A stretch of 64,000 nucleotides of DNA from Paenibacillus sp. UNC499MF (GCF_900107975.1 NZ_FNVF01000002.1:449178-513177); one strand, 5' to 3'; shown: positions 26,542-35,529, counted from the stretch's first letter. Program-made: numbers and translations. The notes: generated from the letters alone by a model not told the origin.

Positions 26542-26768
26542 GACCTGTTCCTCCTTTGTTCCGAAAGCTCGATAAGATCTATCCTTCTCTTCTCGCAGCC
26601 ATTTGTTTCTTAAAATAAGTAAAATATTCAAGAGCAGATGCCAATAAATATCACAACGTATGAGCAATTGTTCATATGTTATTTTTATATTACCCAATCC
26701 AGAATATTTTAACAAGCCCCAAATTTATTGGGTTCGACGGAAAGACTACATTCATATAAAAAACAGTG

Positions 26769-26798
26769 TTGAAATACCCCCATGGGGTATGTTATGCT
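26769..26798 (+). promoter_or_regulatory. csoR promoter with embedded copper operator
   Basis: A -35 TTGAAA (26769-26774) and a -10-like TATGCT (26793-26798) bracket the palindrome ATACCCC-CAT-GGGGTAT at 26774-26790. That palindrome fits the known CsoR operator type (TACCC followed by GGGTA). Repressor binding between the two promoter elements would exclude RNA polymerase until Cu(I) binds CsoR. Confidence 0.78.
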
Positions 26799-26821
26799 GT
26801 TTATGAGGGAGGTTGAATAAG

Positions 26822-27217
26822 ATGGTACTCCATTCCGAAAAGGATAACGGCAGCACCGCGGGCGAAACGGAGAATGCTCCGCTTGCTTCGGCGGATGCCG
26901 GGACTTCCTGCCATACACATACGCACGACGAAGATACGGAAAGACGAAGCCATCACAGCGACAAGGTGAAGAACAACCTGATTTCCAGATTGAACCGGAT
27001 TGAAGGTCAGATCCGCGGCGTGAAAGGTATGATCGACAAAGACACGTACTGCGACGATGTGCTCAACCAGATTGCCGCCGTGCAGTCGGCCTTGAACAGC
27101 GTGGGCAAGCTGCTGCTGGAAGGTCATATGAAAAGCTGTGTGATCGAACGGATTCAAGAAGGCGATACGGATGTGATCGACGAACTGCTCGTTACTGTCA
27201 ATAAGCTTATGAAATAA
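26822..27217 (+). CDS. csoR: CsoR family copper-sensing repressor
   Basis: 131 residues from the ATG at 26822; a TTG at 26813 abuts the GGGAGG site and is unlikely. The C-terminal 85 residues are a CsoR four-helix protein (LISRLNRIEGQIRGVKGM) with the Cu(I) ligands Cys77, His102 and Cys106, at the same spacing as known CsoR proteins. The first 46 residues are an extension with Cys30, HTHTH and SHHS, longer than usual and probably able to bind metal. The operator in its own promoter implies autoregulation of csoR-copZ. Confidence 0.9.
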   Translation: MVLHSEKDNGSTAGETENAPLASADAGTSCHTHTHDEDTERRSHHSDKVKNNLISRLNRIEGQIRGVKGMIDKDTYCDDVLNQIAAVQSALNSVGKLLLEGHMKSCVIERIQEGDTDVIDELLVTVNKLMK

Positions 27218-27260
27218 ACCAACCTAACCGGAAACCGGAAGAAGAAAGGGGTAAAGGAAA

Positions 27261-27461
27261 ATGGAAAAACTGACGTTGAAAGTGGAGGGCATGTCCTGCC
27301 AGCATTGTGTAAATTCGGTTGAAAAAGCGGTCGGAGAGCTGGGAGCGAAGGCTCAGGTACATTTGGCCGAGGGCCGTGTTGAAGTGGAATACGAGGCGGG
27401 AGCCGTAAAGCCCGAACAGATCAAAGAAGCGATCGAAGAGCAGGGCTACGACGTCGTATAA
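27261..27461 (+). CDS. copZ: Copper chaperone CopZ
   Basis: 66 residues with the heavy-metal-associated fold: MEKLTLKVEGMSCQHCVNSV contains the metal-binding M-x-C-x-x-C. CopZ carries Cu(I) to the exporter CopA and to CsoR. It follows csoR by 43 bases with an AAAGGGG site, so it is in the same operon. No copA follows, unlike the common csoR-copZ-copA order. Confidence 0.93.
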   Translation: MEKLTLKVEGMSCQHCVNSVEKAVGELGAKAQVHLAEGRVEVEYEAGAVKPEQIKEAIEEQGYDVV

Positions 27462-27544
27462 GCGGATCAATAAGCCGAGTCTGCAAAAGTGGCCATGGCT
27501 GGCCCGCACACGGCGGCAGAGCTTCCCGCCGGCAATAATCGAAC

Positions 27545-27585
27545 AAAACCACCCGGAATATATTATTCCGGGTGGTTTTTTGTTT
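27545..27585. terminator. Bidirectional terminator between copZ and the IclR gene
   Basis: AAAACCACCCGGAATA pairs perfectly with TATTCCGGGTGGTTTT around a 3-base loop. It serves copZ on the + strand and the IclR gene on the minus strand. Confidence 0.9.
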
Positions 27586-28337
27586 TATCGGTAGCCCAGG
27601 CCGAACGAAATGTTGCGCGTCGTCAGAAGCACCTGCTGCAGGAAAGAATCCTGCTGCGGAACGACCCGGTCCGACGGTCCGATAAGGCTGACGGACGCGA
27701 CAATCTCGCCTGTCGCATCCCGGATCGGAGCCGCCATTCCCGTCACGCCGACGTTGCGCAGATTCGTCGAAATCTCGTAGCCGCGGCTGCGGATAGCCGC
27801 GAGCCGTTCTTTGATTTCTTCCGGCGACTGCATGGAATGCGGCGTATATGTACGGATTCCGTCCGCCAGCACGCTGTCGATATACACTTCCGACCGGAAA
27901 GCCAGCATAACGCGCGAAGCTGAGGTGGCATACAGCGGAAAGCGCCGGAACGCATCCACATTAAAACGGATCGGATGCTGGGAATCGATTTTATCCACAT
28001 ATATGGCGTCTTTCCCGTCAACGACACACAGGCAGGCGAGCTCTTTCGTTTTCTCGGCAAGCTGCTGCAGGTAAGGTTTGGCGAAGTCGACGAGATTATG
28101 ATCGCGAAGCACTTTCGTGCCGAGCTCAAGCAGGGTAAAACCGAGCGAGTACTGCTTCGTGCTCGGATTTTGCGAAATAAACCCGTCGCTTTCCAGCGTG
28201 GCGAGCAGCTTATGAACGGCGCCTTTAGACAACTGCAGCCGGCGGCTCAGTTCGGTGACGCCGAGCTCCTTCGGACCGTCCAGAAATTCTTTGAGCAGGC
28301 GGCTGCTGTTTTTGACAGAAGACAAATGGTGCTCCAT
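27585..28337 (-). CDS. IclR family transcriptional regulator
   Basis: 250 residues from the ATG at 28337 (GGGGGAG 7 bases upstream). The N-terminal winged helix reads KELGVTELSRRLQLSKGAVH. The C-terminal ligand domain shows the IclR patterns (YATSASRVMLA, G-Y-E-I-S, GMAAPIRDATGEIVASVSL). It is divergent from a polyamine-type ABC importer and M20 peptidase operon, with two palindromes in the shared promoter, so it probably controls that operon. Confidence 0.9.
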   Translation of the reverse strand: MEHHLSSVKNSSRLLKEFLDGPKELGVTELSRRLQLSKGAVHKLLATLESDGFISQNPSTKQYSLGFTLLELGTKVLRDHNLVDFAKPYLQQLAEKTKELACLCVVDGKDAIYVDKIDSQHPIRFNVDAFRRFPLYATSASRVMLAFRSEVYIDSVLADGIRTYTPHSMQSPEEIKERLAAIRSRGYEISTNLRNVGVTGMAAPIRDATGEIVASVSLIGPSDRVVPQQDSFLQQVLLTTRNISFGLGYR

Positions 28338-28528
28338 AAACAGACTCCCCCAGGCGGTCATATCGTCGGAATATCCCGACATTCAAGCAAATTATTGCTA
28401 TTGTAGCATACTTATTTTGGCTTTCCTAGAGGTGCTTCGGTCGTGTTCCGCTCCGGAAAAATAATCTTTTTTGAAAGCTGACATATGTATTGCTAGGCAG
28501 GAAAGAGCGTGATAGAATCACTTTAAGA

Positions 28529-28543
28529 TTTCCTTATAGGAAA
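28529..28543. promoter_or_regulatory. Palindrome 1 between the IclR gene and the importer operon
   Basis: TTTCCT-TAT-AGGAAA, a perfect 6-base-arm palindrome, 56 bases before the binding-protein start. Candidate IclR operator. Confidence 0.5.
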
Positions 28544-28544
28544 C

Positions 28545-28567
28545 ATTGTTCATATATAGTGAACAAT
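28545..28567. promoter_or_regulatory. Palindrome 2 between the IclR gene and the importer operon
   Basis: ATTGTTCA and TGAACAAT form perfect 8-base arms around a 7-base AT spacer. It is close to palindrome 1 and just upstream of the ribosome binding site, a position fitting repression. Confidence 0.55.
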
Positions 28568-28598
28568 ATAGAAAACCAAATAGAAGGGATGTCCATCC

Positions 28599-29708
28599 AT
28601 GAAAAAGAAAATCGGGGTCTTGGTTTCAGTTGCCGCTCTGTGCGGATCACTTCTTGCGGGATGCGGATCTTCGAAAGAGCCGGCAAAAGAAGTTTCCGCT
28701 TCGCCGGGCGCATCGGCTTCAGCGCTGCAGCCGGAGAAAGAGCTTGTTGTTGCGGGTAACGGAGCTACGGTAGAAGAGCTGATGAAAGACGAAATTTTCA
28801 AGCGTTTCAAAGCGAAATATCCCGACATCAAATTGACGTACGTATCCGGCGTATCGACCGAAATCGTCGCCAAAGCGAAAGCGGTTAAAAACGATCCGCA
28901 GACGGACGTGGCCATTATTGAAGGCGGCGAGCAGGAAATCGGACGCAAAGAGGGTCTTTTCGAACCGCTTAAAGCAGCCGATATCCCGAATATGCAAAAC
29001 GTGATCGCCGATCTGAAAGTGGCTGAAGACAGCGGTGTCGCCGTTAACTTCACTCCGATGGGCATCTCCTATAACGAAGCGATTGTAAAAGAAAAAAATC
29101 TTCCCATTCCGGAGTCCTGGAACGATCTGGCTCGTCCCGAAATGAAAGGTAATCTGACGCTGACCGAAATTTCCAGCAACTTCGGCCGTTCGGCCCTGAT
29201 CATGCTTGCTTACGCGAACGGCGGGTCGGAGAAAAATATGGATCCCGGATTTGAAAAACTGAAAACGATTGCAGGATACATGCCGACCTTTGCGAAAAGT
29301 GCTGCGCAGCTCCAGCAAAACCTTCAAAACAAATCCGCGGCCTACACATCCTGGACGATGGCCCGCAGCATTGTGCAGAAGGACCAGGGGATCGAACTTA
29401 AGTTCGTCGTGCCGAAAGAAGGCGCCAATCTGGTGCCGAACGTGGCTACGATGACCAAGAACGCGAAGCATCCGAATGCCGCGAAGCTTTTCATCGATTT
29501 CCTTTTAACGGATGAAATTCAGACGCTGTACGCTTCAAAGCTGTATTATAACCCGGCTACATCCGTAAAGCTTCCGGAAGATATATCCAAAAAACTCGAA
29601 TTCGACCGCTCCAAAATCGTCAAATTCGATTACGAAACCGTAGGCGGCAGCACAGCCTCATGGATCGACCGATTCAATAAGGAAATCGCACCTCTGGTAG
29701 GCAAATAG
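28599..29708 (+). CDS. ABC transporter substrate-binding lipoprotein, polyamine/iron type
   Basis: 369 residues. A lipoprotein signal ends at L-A-G-C (Cys about 22), then a Ser/Ala/Glu linker. The mature domain matches the family of extracellular proteins for spermidine/putrescine, iron and related compounds (DVAIIEGGEQEIGRKEGLFE, GISYNEAIVKEKNLPIPESW, FIDFLLTDEIQTLYA). It heads an operon with ATPase, two permeases and an M20 peptidase. The substrate may be a small charged organic compound rather than a sugar. Confidence 0.88.
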   Translation: MKKKIGVLVSVAALCGSLLAGCGSSKEPAKEVSASPGASASALQPEKELVVAGNGATVEELMKDEIFKRFKAKYPDIKLTYVSGVSTEIVAKAKAVKNDPQTDVAIIEGGEQEIGRKEGLFEPLKAADIPNMQNVIADLKVAEDSGVAVNFTPMGISYNEAIVKEKNLPIPESWNDLARPEMKGNLTLTEISSNFGRSALIMLAYANGGSEKNMDPGFEKLKTIAGYMPTFAKSAAQLQQNLQNKSAAYTSWTMARSIVQKDQGIELKFVVPKEGANLVPNVATMTKNAKHPNAAKLFIDFLLTDEIQTLYASKLYYNPATSVKLPEDISKKLEFDRSKIVKFDYETVGGSTASWIDRFNKEIAPLVGK

Positions 29709-29730
29709 ATTCGGAAAACGGGTGATTCAG

Positions 29731-30825
29731 TTGGAAAAGAGGATAGATGTCGAACTTAAAGCCGTCCGTAAAACGTTCGGTTCCAACGTGGTCGTCGATA
29801 ACTTTGACCTGCAGATCGAGAAGGGGGAGTGCGTCTCCTTTCTCGGCCCTTCGGGGTGCGGCAAGACGACGACGCTGAACATGATCGCCGGGTTCCTGGA
29901 CCCGGACGGCGGGGAAATTTCGATCAAAGGCAAGCGCATGAACGGCGTTCCTTCGAATAAGCGGGACCTCGGCATGGTGTTCCAGACTTATTCGCTGTTC
30001 CCGCATATGACGGTCGCCGAAAATGTAGCCTACGGGCTCAAGCTGCGCAAAATGCCGAAGGCGGAAATCAAAGACAAGGTGCGGAAGGTGCTGGAGCTCG
30101 TCAAGCTGCCCCATGTGGCCGACCGCTATCCGAAGCAGCTTTCAGGCGGGCAGCGCCAGCGGATCGCGATCGCCCGGGCGCTTGTGATCGAGCCGTCCCT
30201 GCTTCTGCTCGACGAGCCGCTCAGCAACCTGGACGCGAAGCTGAGGGAAGAACTCCGCGACGAGCTGAAACGTCTGCACAAAGAAACGGGCGTTACGACA
30301 ATCTTCGTGACGCACGATCAGGAGGAGGCCCTGTATTTGTCCGACCGGATCGTTGTGCTGGATCACGGCAAGGTCGAACAAATCGGCACGCCCTGGGACA
30401 TCTACAACCGTCCCGCCTCCGAGTTTGTGCACACATTCATCGGCAAATCCAACCGTCTGCCCGGAATTGTCCGGGGATTGGCGAACGGCGGGATGGCTGT
30501 GCAGACCGATGCCGGATTCGTGCTGGAGGCGTCCGCGGACGGACGCACGTTTACGACCGGGGAATCCGTGGTCGCCTATGTGCGTCCGGAGAAAATCCGC
30601 CTGACGGACTCCGGCATGCTGGCGGATACCGTACGGGCCGCGGGTACAATCCGTCAGCTTGCCTTCCTCGGTTCCTTCGTGGAATGCGAGGTGGAAATCG
30701 GCTCCGCGCTGGTCACCGTGCGGATGCAGATGCAGGACGGCCTGGCGGATTACACCGCGGGCCAGCAGGTGGGACTGACGTGGAATCCGAAGGACGTCTT
30801 CGTATTCCCGCGGAAGGAGCAGTAG
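29731..30825 (+). CDS. ABC transporter ATP-binding protein, PotA-like
   Basis: About 364 residues. A TTG at 29731 with GGTGA 5 bases upstream is the preferred start; a GTG at 29722 overlaps that site. Walker A is GPSGCGKTT (near residue 40), the signature is LSGGQRQRIAIARAL, and Walker B is LLLLDEPLSNLD. The C-terminal regulatory domain of the PotA/MalK type (TOBE region) follows. It powers the importer encoded around it, 22 bases after the binding-protein gene. Confidence 0.92.
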   Translation: MEKRIDVELKAVRKTFGSNVVVDNFDLQIEKGECVSFLGPSGCGKTTTLNMIAGFLDPDGGEISIKGKRMNGVPSNKRDLGMVFQTYSLFPHMTVAENVAYGLKLRKMPKAEIKDKVRKVLELVKLPHVADRYPKQLSGGQRQRIAIARALVIEPSLLLLDEPLSNLDAKLREELRDELKRLHKETGVTTIFVTHDQEEALYLSDRIVVLDHGKVEQIGTPWDIYNRPASEFVHTFIGKSNRLPGIVRGLANGGMAVQTDAGFVLEASADGRTFTTGESVVAYVRPEKIRLTDSGMLADTVRAAGTIRQLAFLGSFVECEVEIGSALVTVRMQMQDGLADYTAGQQVGLTWNPKDVFVFPRKEQ

Positions 30826-30828
30826 GCC

Positions 30829-31695
30829 ATGCAGGCGAAATCCTCCCGCATCCGCCGCCTGTCGTCCTGGACGGGGCTGTTTCTTCTCGCCCCCAGTCTG
30901 ATCGTTCTGCTCGGCGCGTTTCTCATTCCGATGATTTACATCCTGCTTCAGAGTCTGCAGAACGCCGAGCAGCAGTTCTCTCTGCACAATTACTTGTTGT
31001 TCGTTCAGGACCCCTACTACGCGGGCATCTTGTGGCGGACGATCAAGCTCAGCTTGTATACCGTCCTGCTGACGCTTATTCTCGGTTATCCGGTGGCGCT
31101 CTTCATGTCCAAGGCATCGGGTAAAATGCGCGGACTCGTCACGTTCCTGATCATTTCGCCGCACCTGATTTCCGTGGTTATCCGCAACTTCGGCTGGGTG
31201 GTCATTCTGGGCGACAAAGGCTGGATTAACAGCTCACTGATCAAGCTCGGCGTGATCGACAAGCCTCTGAAGCTTCTGTACAACGAGCTCGGCGTGGTCA
31301 TCGGTCTCACGGATTCCTTCATCGTGTACATGGTACTTGCGCTGGCGACGAGCCTGTATGCCGTCGACCAGTCCCTGTACAAAGCAGCCGGAATTTTGGG
31401 CGCTTCGAAGGCCCGTTCGTTTTTTTCCATCACGCTGCCGCTCAGCTTGCCGGGCATTTTTGCCGGGACGACACTGGTGTTCAGCTTGTCCATGAGCGCT
31501 TTCGTCACTCCTGCCCTGATGGGCGGAAGCTCGGTTAAAGTCATGCCTGTCATCACGTACGAGAAAATTATGGCCACGCTCGACTGGCCGCTCGGTTCGG
31601 CGCTGGCCTTCCTGATGCTGGCTTCCACCTACGCGCTCGTGACGGTCTTTACGAAAATCGTGGAAACGAAACGCTACCGGGAGGTGTTCTCGTGA
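30829..31695 (+). CDS. ABC transporter permease, PotB-like
   Basis: 288 residues with six membrane segments. The EAA-type loop reads Y-K-A-A-G-I-L-G-A-S-K-A near residue 190. AAGGAG precedes its ATG, which lies 3 bases after the ATPase stop. Pairs with the downstream PotC-like permease. Confidence 0.92.
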   Translation: MQAKSSRIRRLSSWTGLFLLAPSLIVLLGAFLIPMIYILLQSLQNAEQQFSLHNYLLFVQDPYYAGILWRTIKLSLYTVLLTLILGYPVALFMSKASGKMRGLVTFLIISPHLISVVIRNFGWVVILGDKGWINSSLIKLGVIDKPLKLLYNELGVVIGLTDSFIVYMVLALATSLYAVDQSLYKAAGILGASKARSFFSITLPLSLPGIFAGTTLVFSLSMSAFVTPALMGGSSVKVMPVITYEKIMATLDWPLGSALAFLMLASTYALVTVFTKIVETKRYREVFS

Positions 31696-32495
31696 TCCAG
31701 CGTATCCCGTGGCTCGGCATTATCACGTTTATCGTGCTGCTGTTCGTTGTTTCGCCGCTGCTGGTCATCATTCCGACCTCGCTTACGTCGGCCAATTATT
31801 TGTCCTTCCCGCCGGAAGGCTTTTCACTGAAATGGTATGAGAAAATTTTGGACCGGCCGGAATTTATCGAATCGTTTATTTTCAGTCTGGAGCTGGCCGC
31901 TCTGTCGGCCGTTTTGTCTACCATCATCGGCACGCTGGCCGCCATGGCGATCCATAAATACAAGTTCCCGGGAAGCGGCTTCGTTAACGCGCTGCTGCTG
32001 TCTCCGCTTACCGTTCCTTCTATTATAATAGGGATGGCCGCGCTTCTCTTTTTCACCCGGATCGGACTTGCGGGAACCTTCACGGGGCTGCTTATCACCC
32101 ATATGCTGATTTCGATCCCGTATGTGGTCCGCCTGACGATGACGGGGCTGAGCGCTTACGACTACACGCTGGAGCGGGCCGCTTACATTCTGGGGGCCAG
32201 CCCGTTCCAGGTGTTCCGCGACATTACGCTGCCGCTTCTTCGTCCGGCTATTTTGTCCGGCATGATTTTCTCGTTCCTGACTTCGTTCGATAACGTGACG
32301 GTTTCGCTGTTTCTTGTCTCTCCGGAGACGACGACGCTGCCTATGGCGATTTTCAGTTATATGCAGGAAACGCTCAATCCGCTTGTCGCTTCGGTTTCGT
32401 CCGTCGTCATCCTGCTCAGCCTGGTATTTATTTTCATTCTGGAGCGGGTGTACGGGCTGGATAAGCTGTTCGGCACGAATTCGCATTCCCATTAA
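31692..32495 (+). CDS. ABC transporter permease, PotC-like
   Basis: 267 residues with six membrane segments and the loop L-E-R-A-A-Y-I-L-G-A-S near 165. It starts at a GTG that overlaps the previous stop by 4 bases (GTGA), implying coupled translation and equal amounts of both permeases. Confidence 0.92.
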   Translation: MIQRIPWLGIITFIVLLFVVSPLLVIIPTSLTSANYLSFPPEGFSLKWYEKILDRPEFIESFIFSLELAALSAVLSTIIGTLAAMAIHKYKFPGSGFVNALLLSPLTVPSIIIGMAALLFFTRIGLAGTFTGLLITHMLISIPYVVRLTMTGLSAYDYTLERAAYILGASPFQVFRDITLPLLRPAILSGMIFSFLTSFDNVTVSLFLVSPETTTLPMAIFSYMQETLNPLVASVSSVVILLSLVFIFILERVYGLDKLFGTNSHSH

Positions 32496-32538
32496 AAATC
32501 TTTTATACAGGTAAGACCGGATCATTTCATAAAAAAGA

Positions 32539-32569
32539 GGGCGGCATGCGGGTTGCATGCCGTCCGTTT
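32539..32569 (+). terminator. Hairpin between the importer and the peptidase gene
   Basis: GGCGGCATGC and GCATGCCGTCC pair, followed by GTTTATT. The T run is weak, so partial read-through into the peptidase gene is likely. Confidence 0.55.
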
Positions 32570-32629
32570 ATTCGCAGCGCGTTTGTACGGACGTACCGTC
32601 TATTTTGCGCAAAGAAAGGTTTATTTCGT

Positions 32630-33781
32630 ATGTCAGACGTAACTCTTGTGGAAAAATACATGCCGGAGCTGCTCCGGCTCTTGGAAGAGAGCGTAAACAT
32701 GGACTCGCCTTCACGGAACAAGGCGCTCTGCGACCGGATGGCGGACTGGTACGAGATTCAGTTCCGCCGTCTGACCGGCGGAACGGTAACACGCGTTCCC
32801 CATGAGGTTGCCGGCGACCGGCTGCTCTGCGAGTGGGGAGACGGCAGCCGGCGCATCCTTCTGCTGGGCCATTACGATACCGTATGGCCCGAAGGCGAAG
32901 CGGCCCGGCGGCCTTACAGCCTCGCCGGGGACAGAGCCCTGGGGCCCGGCGTATACGACATGAAGCTGGGACTGCTTCAGGCGATGTTCGCGCTGAAGCT
33001 GCTCGGCGACGAAGGGCGCGGGCCCGCGAAGGATGTCACCGTCGTGCTGCTGATTAACAGCGACGAAGAGATCTCAAGCCCCAGCTCGCGCGGGCTTATC
33101 GAGCAGACCGCCCGGGTCTGCGAGGCGGTCTTCGTGCTGGAGCCTCCGATGGAGCCGGATGGCGCGCTCAAAACCGGCCGTAAAGGAAGCGGCCGCTACA
33201 AGCTCATCGTGGAAGGGATTGCCGCCCATGCGGGCGTGGATCCCTCCAAGGGCGTCTCGGCCATCGAGGAGCTGGCGCACCAAATCCAGCATCTGCACGG
33301 CCTCACCGATTACGCCATCGGCACGACGGTGAACGTCGGCGTTGTGCACGGAGGCATCGGCACGAACGTGGTCGCGGACCGTGCCGAAGCCGAGCTCGAC
33401 GTGCGCGTGAAGACGGCGGCCGAGGCGGAGCGGATGCACGCGCTGATCGCGGGCCTCCGTCCGCACCTGCCGGGAGCGCGGCTGCGCGTCGAAGGCCGCA
33501 TGATGCGCCCGCCGATGGAGCGCACGGACGCGATTGCGCGGTTGTACGGCATCGCGCGGAGAATCGCCGCGGACGAGCTGGGCTTCGAGCTCGGCGAGAC
33601 GGCGACCGGGGGCGTCAGCGACGGGAACTTCACTGCGGCGTGCGGAGTTCCGACGCTGGACGGACTCGGCGCGCGGGGGGATTTCGCGCACTCGCCGGAC
33701 GAGTTTGTGCGTCTGGACGAGATCGCGCCGCGCACGGCTCTGCTTGCAAGATTGATCGAAACCGTCTCGGCAGGGGAGTGA
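32630..33781 (+). CDS. M20 family metallopeptidase, carboxypeptidase G2-like
   Basis: 383 residues from the ATG at 32630 (GAAAGGT 9 bases upstream); the longer frame from 32546 overlaps the hairpin. The dizinc site residues are visible: His81 and Asp83 in GHYDTVWP, Asp109 in GPGVYDMK, the catalytic Glu in INSDEE (145-146), Glu170, and a C-terminal His in GDFAHSPDE. Family enzymes cleave C-terminal glutamate or other amide-linked amino acids. Next to the importer it may process the imported compound in the cytoplasm; there is no signal peptide. Confidence 0.9.
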   Translation: MSDVTLVEKYMPELLRLLEESVNMDSPSRNKALCDRMADWYEIQFRRLTGGTVTRVPHEVAGDRLLCEWGDGSRRILLLGHYDTVWPEGEAARRPYSLAGDRALGPGVYDMKLGLLQAMFALKLLGDEGRGPAKDVTVVLLINSDEEISSPSSRGLIEQTARVCEAVFVLEPPMEPDGALKTGRKGSGRYKLIVEGIAAHAGVDPSKGVSAIEELAHQIQHLHGLTDYAIGTTVNVGVVHGGIGTNVVADRAEAELDVRVKTAAEAERMHALIAGLRPHLPGARLRVEGRMMRPPMERTDAIARLYGIARRIAADELGFELGETATGGVSDGNFTAACGVPTLDGLGARGDFAHSPDEFVRLDEIAPRTALLARLIETVSAGE

Positions 33782-33842
33782 CGATAAGCCGGCGTCCACG
33801 CCAGAAACAGACCCCGCTTCGCAAGGTATCGGTTAGCACGAA

Positions 33843-33887
33843 AATCCGTTCGACAGACATTATTCTGTCGGACGGGTTATTTTTTTG
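33843..33887 (+). terminator. Terminator after the M20 peptidase gene
   Basis: CCGTTCGACAGA pairs with TCTGTCGGACGG (one mismatch), followed by seven T. Confidence 0.88.
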
Positions 33888-34002
33888 CAGATAAAAGTAA
33901 AAAAAAGCAAACATCCATTCGAGACAAACAGGTGTCGCATCGAAGTGATAACCTAAATAATGGAATTCATTTCATGATTTGGGGAAGGAGATATGCAGAG
34001 AG

Positions 34003-34425
34003 ATGGAGACGGAGAGGAAGCTTATATTGGATGTCGGCAGGATTTGTGAAGAGCTGGGAGTTGACATGGATTATATAGAGACAGTCGTGAAGAAAGGCGG
34101 AGGTACGGAGCCGGGGGCAAAGGAGACCGAGAAAAAAGAAGAAGACGATGAAGACCATAATAGAAAGGATGCGGATAAGGAAAAGAAGCACAGTCAGGAG
34201 ACGGGGCAGGACCAAGAGAAGGACCAAGACCAGGGACAGGAACGGGAACAGGACCAGGATCAGGATCAGGGACAAAACCAGGACCGGGTTCAAGGAAATT
34301 GTTGTGCCGATACCGGAAAAGGGAGTCTGTCCCTGCCTCCGGGAAGTCACTACCGATTTTCTGATTTTATGGAAGGAGTAGGAAGGTCTGGGGTCGGTGT
34401 CGAATTAACTTCCATAGGCACATAG
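34003..34425 (+). CDS. Hypothetical protein with Asp/Gln-rich repeat
   Basis: 140 residues from an ATG at 34003; GGGGAAGGAG lies 12 bases upstream, slightly far. Residues 1-30 look like an ordered helical segment (METERKLILDVGRICEELGV, then DMDYIETVV). The middle is highly charged and then repeats D-Q, with E, K, G and R, from about residue 65 to 97. The C-terminal 45 residues contain CC and a Gly/Ser-rich part. The repeat is encoded by short purine-rich units. No family recognised. A WYL regulator gene follows in the same direction. Confidence 0.5.
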   Translation: METERKLILDVGRICEELGVDMDYIETVVKKGGGTEPGAKETEKKEEDDEDHNRKDADKEKKHSQETGQDQEKDQDQGQEREQDQDQDQGQNQDRVQGNCCADTGKGSLSLPPGSHYRFSDFMEGVGRSGVGVELTSIGT

Positions 34426-34456
34426 ACCTAATGGAATGGAGTGACACTAGGCCCTT

Positions 34457-35407
34457 ATGATGGACAAAGTCATCCGATTGTTTCATATTATTATGGCCAT
34501 TCAGGCCAATCCCGGCATCTCGGCTTCGGACATTGCGCGTAAATGCGGAATCAATCTCCGGACGGTTTACCGGGATCTCGAAACGTTGAGTCTGATATCG
34601 CCGATCACTAACGACGGGCGGGGAACCGGATACCGGTTTATGGGGAAATTTTTCTTGTACCCGCTAAACTTTACGGAACAGGAGGCGCTCGTTTTCTCGA
34701 TGCTTCCCTCTGTCCTTGATACGGAAAAGCTGCCGCCTGGGTTTGACCAGGCTTATCATAAGGTAATGGCGACTCACGGAAAGGAGAAGAGCCATCACCG
34801 CGATATCGTGCAAAACATTACGAGCATTATTCAGATGGGAGCGCCCGCTTACCGGCAGGAGCATCCGAATTTTTTGGAGATCATTATCAGGGCCGTTCTG
34901 GATCAGAAAACCATTTCGACCGTTTATCATACGATGTCCCGCAATAAAACGACGGAGAGGCAGATCGATCCGTATTATCTCGTTCCGCGCGAGCAGCGCT
35001 TCTATCTCATCGGGTATTGTCATTTGAAGGGAGAGATCCGCACGTTCCGGATGAGCCGTTTTCAGCAGGTGGAGGTGACCGGGCAGACTTTTGAGAAAGG
35101 GGATTTCAACATCCGGCAGTATCTCAAGAACACCTGGTCCATCGAGCGCGGGGACAAAAACATGACGTTTAAGGTGAAGTTCAACGCGGAGGTGGCGCGA
35201 TATATTAAGGAAGAAGAGTTATTCGTCCACCCCCGTATACGCGACCGGAAGGACGGGAGTCTTATTTTCGAGGTGACGGTCAACAATGAGCGCGAGTTTC
35301 TCAATTGGGTGATGCAGTACGGGCCGGCGGCGGAAATTTTGGAGCCGAAGGCGGTACGCGAGAAGCTGAAGCAGCAGCTGCACCAATGGGTGGAGCTGTA
35401 CAAGTGA
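34457..35407 (+). CDS. WYL domain transcriptional regulator (YafY-like)
   Basis: 316 residues. The N-terminal helix-turn-helix (ISASDIARKCGINLRTVYRD) is followed by a WYL domain with Y-Y-L-V-P-R-E-Q-R-F-Y-L-I-G-Y near residue 175 and a C-terminal WCX part. WYL domains sense small ligands or nucleic acids and act as activators or repressors. It starts 31 bases after the hypothetical gene, with a weak ribosome binding site. Confidence 0.88.
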   Translation: MMDKVIRLFHIIMAIQANPGISASDIARKCGINLRTVYRDLETLSLISPITNDGRGTGYRFMGKFFLYPLNFTEQEALVFSMLPSVLDTEKLPPGFDQAYHKVMATHGKEKSHHRDIVQNITSIIQMGAPAYRQEHPNFLEIIIRAVLDQKTISTVYHTMSRNKTTERQIDPYYLVPREQRFYLIGYCHLKGEIRTFRMSRFQQVEVTGQTFEKGDFNIRQYLKNTWSIERGDKNMTFKVKFNAEVARYIKEEELFVHPRIRDRKDGSLIFEVTVNNEREFLNWVMQYGPAAEILEPKAVREKLKQQLHQWVELYK

Positions 35408-35480
35408 AGGAAGCGGATGCTTCTAAAAAAATAGTTAACTAGGCATTGACTCATGGGCCTGTTACCTCCCGTCCTAACAT

Positions 35481-35527
35481 AAAAAACCTGCCCAGCGGCC
35501 TATTGCCAAACAGCCGGGGCAGGTTTT
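35481..35527 (-). terminator. Terminator of the tdh-kbl operon
   Basis: On the minus strand AAAACCTGCCC(C) and GGGCAGGTTTT form the stem, ending in T-rich sequence just beyond the kbl stop. It may also stop the WYL gene from the other side. Confidence 0.8.
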
Positions 35528-35529
35528 GC

